Made by a program: the position numbers and the translations under genes. Of a DNA stretch of 8,679 nt, positions 7,030 through 8,679 are shown piece by piece. Below the pieces are notes generated by a model, which worked only from the letters and a program-made list of their open reading frames with translations, was not told the DNA's origin and searched no databases. Source of the DNA: Nitrospiria bacterium. Its GTDB lineage: Bacteria > Nitrospirota > Nitrospiria > Nitrospirales > UBA8639. Positions within the stretch are counted from its first letter, which is position 1; each line of letters opens with the position of its first letter. The stretch covers positions 1 through 8,679 of the forward strand of contig JAUIKP010000118.1 of NCBI GenBank assembly GCA_030430725.1, in the 5' to 3' direction.

Positions 7030-7045
7030 GTTAGGGGCGCCTAAC
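7030..7045 (+). terminator. Stem-loop after the O-antigen ligase gene, weak terminator candidate
   Basis: GTTAGG (7030-7035) pairs with CCTAAC (7040-7045) around the loop GGCG, 27 bp beyond the ligase stop codon. The first T-run, TTTT at 7053-7056, begins eight bases after the stem, too far for a textbook rho-independent terminator. The position is right and the tail is poor. Confidence 0.35.
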
Positions 7046-7105
7046 CATGCAATCGTTTTACCTGATCAACTATCGTCTACAGCTCTTTTTCCCCTGAGGC
7101 TCTTC

Positions 7106-7122
7106 TCGATTTTCATGGATGG
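7106..7122 (+). repeat. Left copy of a perfect 17-bp inverted repeat
   Basis: TCGATTTTCATGGATGG here is exactly the reverse complement of 7915-7931. The pair encloses 826 bp. A perfect 17-base match within 1.2 kb is very unlikely by chance. No matching short duplication is seen in the bases directly outside the two copies. These could be terminal inverted repeats of a decayed or non-autonomous element, paired regulator sites, or two copies of a dispersed repeat. Confidence 0.6.
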
Positions 7123-7227
7123 TTTCAAAAAAATGGATCTACCCTGTTCTTAAAAAATTCCGATGGAGAAATGCCATGCCTCAATAGTTGATTTGATCTG
7201 GTGATTTTGTCTTTCAATGAAGGGTGT

Positions 7228-7254
7228 ATCAAGGTTCTTGATTTAGTGTTTTTT
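7228..7254 (+). terminator. AT-rich hairpin followed by T6, weak terminator
   Basis: ATCAAG (7228-7233) pairs perfectly with CTTGAT (7237-7242) around GTT. Six bases (TTAGTG) then separate it from six T residues (7249-7254). The stem is weak and the tail offset, so termination would be inefficient. It lies in line with the better terminator at 7303-7337 and might be part of the same transcript end. Confidence 0.25.
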
Positions 7255-7302
7255 ATCTGCAGCCCCGTCACCTCCCATCGATGGAACTTCGTCAATTTTA
7301 TC

Positions 7303-7337
7303 AAAAAATAACCGCATGAGACCGATGTGGTTTTTTT
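7303..7337. terminator. Bidirectional rho-independent terminator
   Basis: ACCGCAT (7311-7317) pairs with ATGTGGT (7325-7331) with one G-U wobble, extended by A7310-T7332, around the loop GAGACCG. T residues run to 7337 on the plus side. AAAAAA (7303-7308) precedes the stem, which gives a U-tract on the minus strand as well. This is the best terminator in the window. It lies 300 bp past the ligase stop and far from any other gene end, so it may end an untracked small transcript or read-through from the ligase gene. Confidence 0.55.
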
Positions 7338-7809
7338 AATTCTCTCGCTCAAGCTTCTCAATTCAGGCTCAATCTTATTCTTACCCATGGTTAACTAATC
7401 CAATAAGAATTGCCTTTCGCTCGGGGCGTTACCGAATTATGGATTTAGGTAATGAATAAGAGAAAAAGGAATAGAAATTGGATTTATCCGAAAATATTCG
7501 CGGAGAAAACTTGGAAAAGATTAGAAATTCCCCAGATAGTTAAATAATCAACAATTCGACTTGAAATACTGTGTATTGAAAAATTCCGTGTCGTCGAGAA
7601 ACTTATCTATGTTAGGAACCTATTAGATCAGTTGCTGGAAGATGTTTTACCTTTCCTTTTGTCTCGAACTACTGGGGATCCAGTTCTGTCATAGCCGTTT
7701 ACTATTTTCAAAAATCGCCAGTTTTCTAACTTCGCCCTAAGTTCATTGAGCTCACACAACGCGCTGAGAAAGAAGAAATGTACAGAGAAAATCGCGGCGC
7801 CCCGAAACG

Positions 7810-7825
7810 TGGCAGTTGTTTTGCT
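7810..7825 (+). promoter_or_regulatory. Sigma-54 (-24/-12) promoter
   Basis: TGGCAG (7810-7815), five bases, then TTGCT (7821-7825) match the sigma-54 consensus TGGCAC-N5-TTGCW at all positions but one. The invariant GG (7811-7812) and GC (7823-7824) are separated by exactly ten bases. Transcription would start near 7836 and run rightward through a leader of about 350 nt into the secreted protein gene at 8188. Such promoters need an activator of the NtrC type. PEP-CTERM systems often carry one, PrsR, with its sensor PrsK, and this promoter type upstream of a PEP-CTERM-like protein is consistent with that. No activator gene or clear upstream activator site is visible in the window. Confidence 0.6.
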
Positions 7826-7914
7826 GTACTAAGCCGGAAGAAAGATACTCATCGTTTTCCAAGCAGGTAACCGGTATTGGGCTATGATAAAACTGCTGCT
7901 TGTTCCGAAATTGT

Positions 7915-7931
7915 CCATCCATGAAAATCGA
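7915..7931 (-). repeat. Right copy of a perfect 17-bp inverted repeat
   Basis: CCATCCATGAAAATCGA on the plus strand, the exact reverse complement of 7106-7122. It lies 90 bp downstream of the sigma-54 promoter, inside the predicted leader of the secreted protein gene. If the two copies are the ends of an element, the promoter is inside it and reads outward. Confidence 0.6.
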
Positions 7932-7943
7932 CGTAATAGACAC

Positions 7944-7953
7944 AAAGGAGGTG
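7944..7953 (+). promoter_or_regulatory. Perfect anti-Shine-Dalgarno complement in the leader
   Basis: AAAGGAGGTG is fully complementary to the CACCTCCTTT found at the 3' end of typical bacterial 16S rRNA. No ATG or GTG lies at the usual distance. The nearest fitting start is a TTG at 7970, which has its own AAGGAG (7959-7964). It may be a ribosome standby site or belong to the small ORF. Confidence 0.4.
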
Positions 7954-7969
7954 GTTACAAGGAGAACAC

Positions 7970-8053
7970 TTGAAGCGTTTTATGAAATCGGATAATTTGA
8001 GAAATTACTCCCCCCCACATTTCAATACGTTCGAGAGGGAAAGTGTACGGTAG
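7970..8053 (+). CDS. Possible leader peptide, 27 residues, TTG start
   Basis: A TTG codon 5 nt after AAGGAG (7959-7964) opens a frame of 27 codons ending in TAG at 8051-8053. An in-frame ATG lies at 7982. The peptide, starting MKRFMKSDNLRNYSPPHF from the TTG, is basic and matches nothing I know. It sits wholly inside the predicted sigma-54 leader, 134 bp before the secreted protein gene, so it could be an upstream ORF influencing that gene. A run of seven C residues (8010-8016) inside it is a possible slippage site. Listed because of the two strong ribosome-binding sequences before it; chance is a real alternative. Confidence 0.2.
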   Translation: MKRFMKSDNLRNYSPPHFNTFERESVR

Positions 8054-8187
8054 CATGCGGTCATATTAATGTTTTTTAGGTGTGTTCTAACAATTGTCCA
8101 GGAAGGATCTTTTGTGGAGATATATTGAAATGAACAGATTCCATTTAAGATATGGTCTGATTCCTGGAGAGAAAGAAAGGCGGATTT

Positions 8188-8679
8188 ATGAAAAGGAATG
8201 CGTATCGAACATCATGGTGGGTAGCAGGGTCGCTAGCGACTGCTGTGTTGGCTATGGGAACGGGGTCTATTGCCGCTGCGGCTGGTTTTACGGCCTATAA
8301 TGACCTGGCCTGGGGTACAGGACAACTTGAAACGAATATCACAAAGATTACCTCTCCCAACGGAGGCTCTGGCTTACCCAGCACTGGTCTACTGAAGGAT
8401 TTCAACAGTGGCCTCGATACGGGTGTCACCCTGACCGTTACTGGCGGATCATTTGATGGTTCTGCCCAGGCGGCTCAAGGGGCAAATCCGACTACCGGAG
8501 ATGCCTTTACGATCTTTGATGGCATGGTTAGCGGGCTGGGCGCGATTTCTTATGATAGCAATTCGCTCGTATTGACCTTTGGCGGCCTTAATCCAAACAA
8601 GACCTATGATCTGGCCTTCTTCGCCCATCGAAACGATTACGCATGGGATCGGGCCTCCCTGGTGACTCTTTCCGGAACT
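8188..8679 (+). CDS. Secreted PEP-CTERM-type protein, 3' end outside the window
   Basis: The first 164 residues of an exported protein, cut by the window edge. A classical signal peptide is seen: basic MKRNAYR, a hydrophobic core (WWVAGSLATAVLAMG) and a cleavage region in SIAAAA, with cleavage likely after about residue 32. The mature part starts GFTAYNDLAWGTGQ and continues with TNITKIT, TGVTLTVTGGSF and LVLTFGGLNPNKTYDLAFF. It is rich in Gly, Thr, Ser and Asn, has no Cys, and suggests a beta-sandwich domain. From memory, proteins with this YNDLAW..GQL..NIT opening usually end in a PEP-CTERM sorting tag handled by an exosortase, but the tag itself cannot be seen here. The ATG is the first after an in-frame stop at 8158-8160 and has AAAGG (8176-8180) 7 nt upstream. 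Expression is probably driven by the sigma-54 promoter at 7810-7825. It is likely exported to the surface or matrix; its exact function is unknown. Confidence 0.85.
   Translation, partial: MKRNAYRTSWWVAGSLATAVLAMGTGSIAAAAGFTAYNDLAWGTGQLETNITKITSPNGGSGLPSTGLLKDFNSGLDTGVTLTVTGGSFDGSAQAAQGANPTTGDAFTIFDGMVSGLGAISYDSNSLVLTFGGLNPNKTYDLAFFAHRNDYAWDRASLVTLSGT

Larger units (their letters stand above)
7003..8187. other. Long AT-rich non-coding region upstream of the secreted protein gene
   Basis: Nearly 1.2 kb without a convincing gene of normal size. The open frames here lack ribosome binding sites and known motifs. It is visibly AT-richer than the flanking genes, most clearly at 7441-7560. It contains hairpins at 7030-7045 and 7228-7242, a bidirectional terminator (7303-7337), two copies in opposite orientation of a 17-mer (7106-7122, 7915-7931), a sigma-54-type promoter (7810-7825), and a leader with a strong ribosome-binding sequence and a small ORF. 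The stretch 7340-7800 holds no feature I can name apart from short dyads such as TTACC/GGTAA (7429-7452). Confidence 0.55.

Noticed and set aside
6779..7153. 124-codon plus-strand open frame overlapping the ligase gene end
   Set aside because: It is a shifted-frame shadow of the ligase C-terminus, where the conserved hydrophobic spans lie in the other frame, and it has no ribosome binding site.
7125..7388. 87-codon minus-strand open frame
   Set aside because: There is no Shine-Dalgarno sequence, no recognisable motif, and it runs through the bidirectional terminator at 7303-7337. It is more likely chance in AT-rich DNA.
7797..7890. Possible GEMM-like (cyclic di-GMP) riboswitch in the secreted protein leader
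   Set aside because: Fragments such as AACCGGTATTGGGC look vaguely similar, but the conserved core and paired stems of the class could not be laid out, and the segment overlaps the predicted promoter.
8094..8300. 68-codon plus-strand open frame
   Set aside because: It overlaps the start of the secreted protein gene in another frame. That gene has the better ribosome binding site and a clear signal peptide.
1..8679. CRISPR array, tRNA, rRNA or intact insertion sequence
   Set aside because: No regularly spaced repeats, cloverleaf-like sequence, rRNA segment or transposase motif was found on either strand by reading.

Overview
The window reads as chromosomal DNA of a Gram-negative (diderm) bacterium. 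The evidence is a Kdo-pathway arabinose-5-phosphate isomerase, an O-antigen-ligase-type membrane protein, and a secreted protein of a type often seen with PEP-CTERM/exosortase systems. The gene style (moderate GC, many orphan genes, surface-glycan genes beside a PEP-CTERM-like protein, a sigma-54-type promoter) would suit a Nitrospirota/Nitrospira-like organism, but that is an impression and not a proof. No rRNA, tRNA, CRISPR array or intact transposase gene was found.

Layout. Positions 1-328 hold no convincing gene, only two stem-loops. A SAM-dependent methyltransferase lies on the minus strand (329-1267). Across a divergent gap, which may contain a 36-codon small gene (1366-1476), is a plus-strand orphan protein with one N-terminal membrane anchor (1579-2325). 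It meets tail to tail, with only 11 bp between stop codons, a minus-strand pair: a Gfo/Idh/MocA oxidoreductase (2337-3305) and, upstream of it in the same direction, an uncharacterised Rossmann-like protein (3361-4056). A structured 435-bp divergent region (4057-4491) follows. Then come kdsD/kpsF (4492-5457) and an O-antigen ligase/polymerase-family protein (5701-7002), both on the plus strand. A long AT-rich non-coding stretch (7003-8187) leads to the start of a secreted PEP-CTERM-like protein (8188 to the window edge, incomplete).

How the parts may work together. KdsD makes the precursor of Kdo, the sugar that joins lipid A to the LPS core. The O-antigen ligase-type protein would transfer or polymerise glycan on the periplasmic side. 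The oxidoreductase and the methyltransferase could tailor sugars or other small molecules. The shared theme is cell-surface or extracellular polysaccharide, the usual setting for PEP-CTERM proteins.

The most interesting part is the 1.2-kb stretch before the secreted protein. It contains a good sigma-54 (-24/-12) promoter at 7810-7825 implying a leader of about 350 nt, a perfect anti-Shine-Dalgarno complement and small ORF inside that leader, an orphan bidirectional terminator (7303-7337), and a perfect 17-bp inverted repeat (7106-7122 / 7915-7931) bounding 826 bp with no recognisable transposase.
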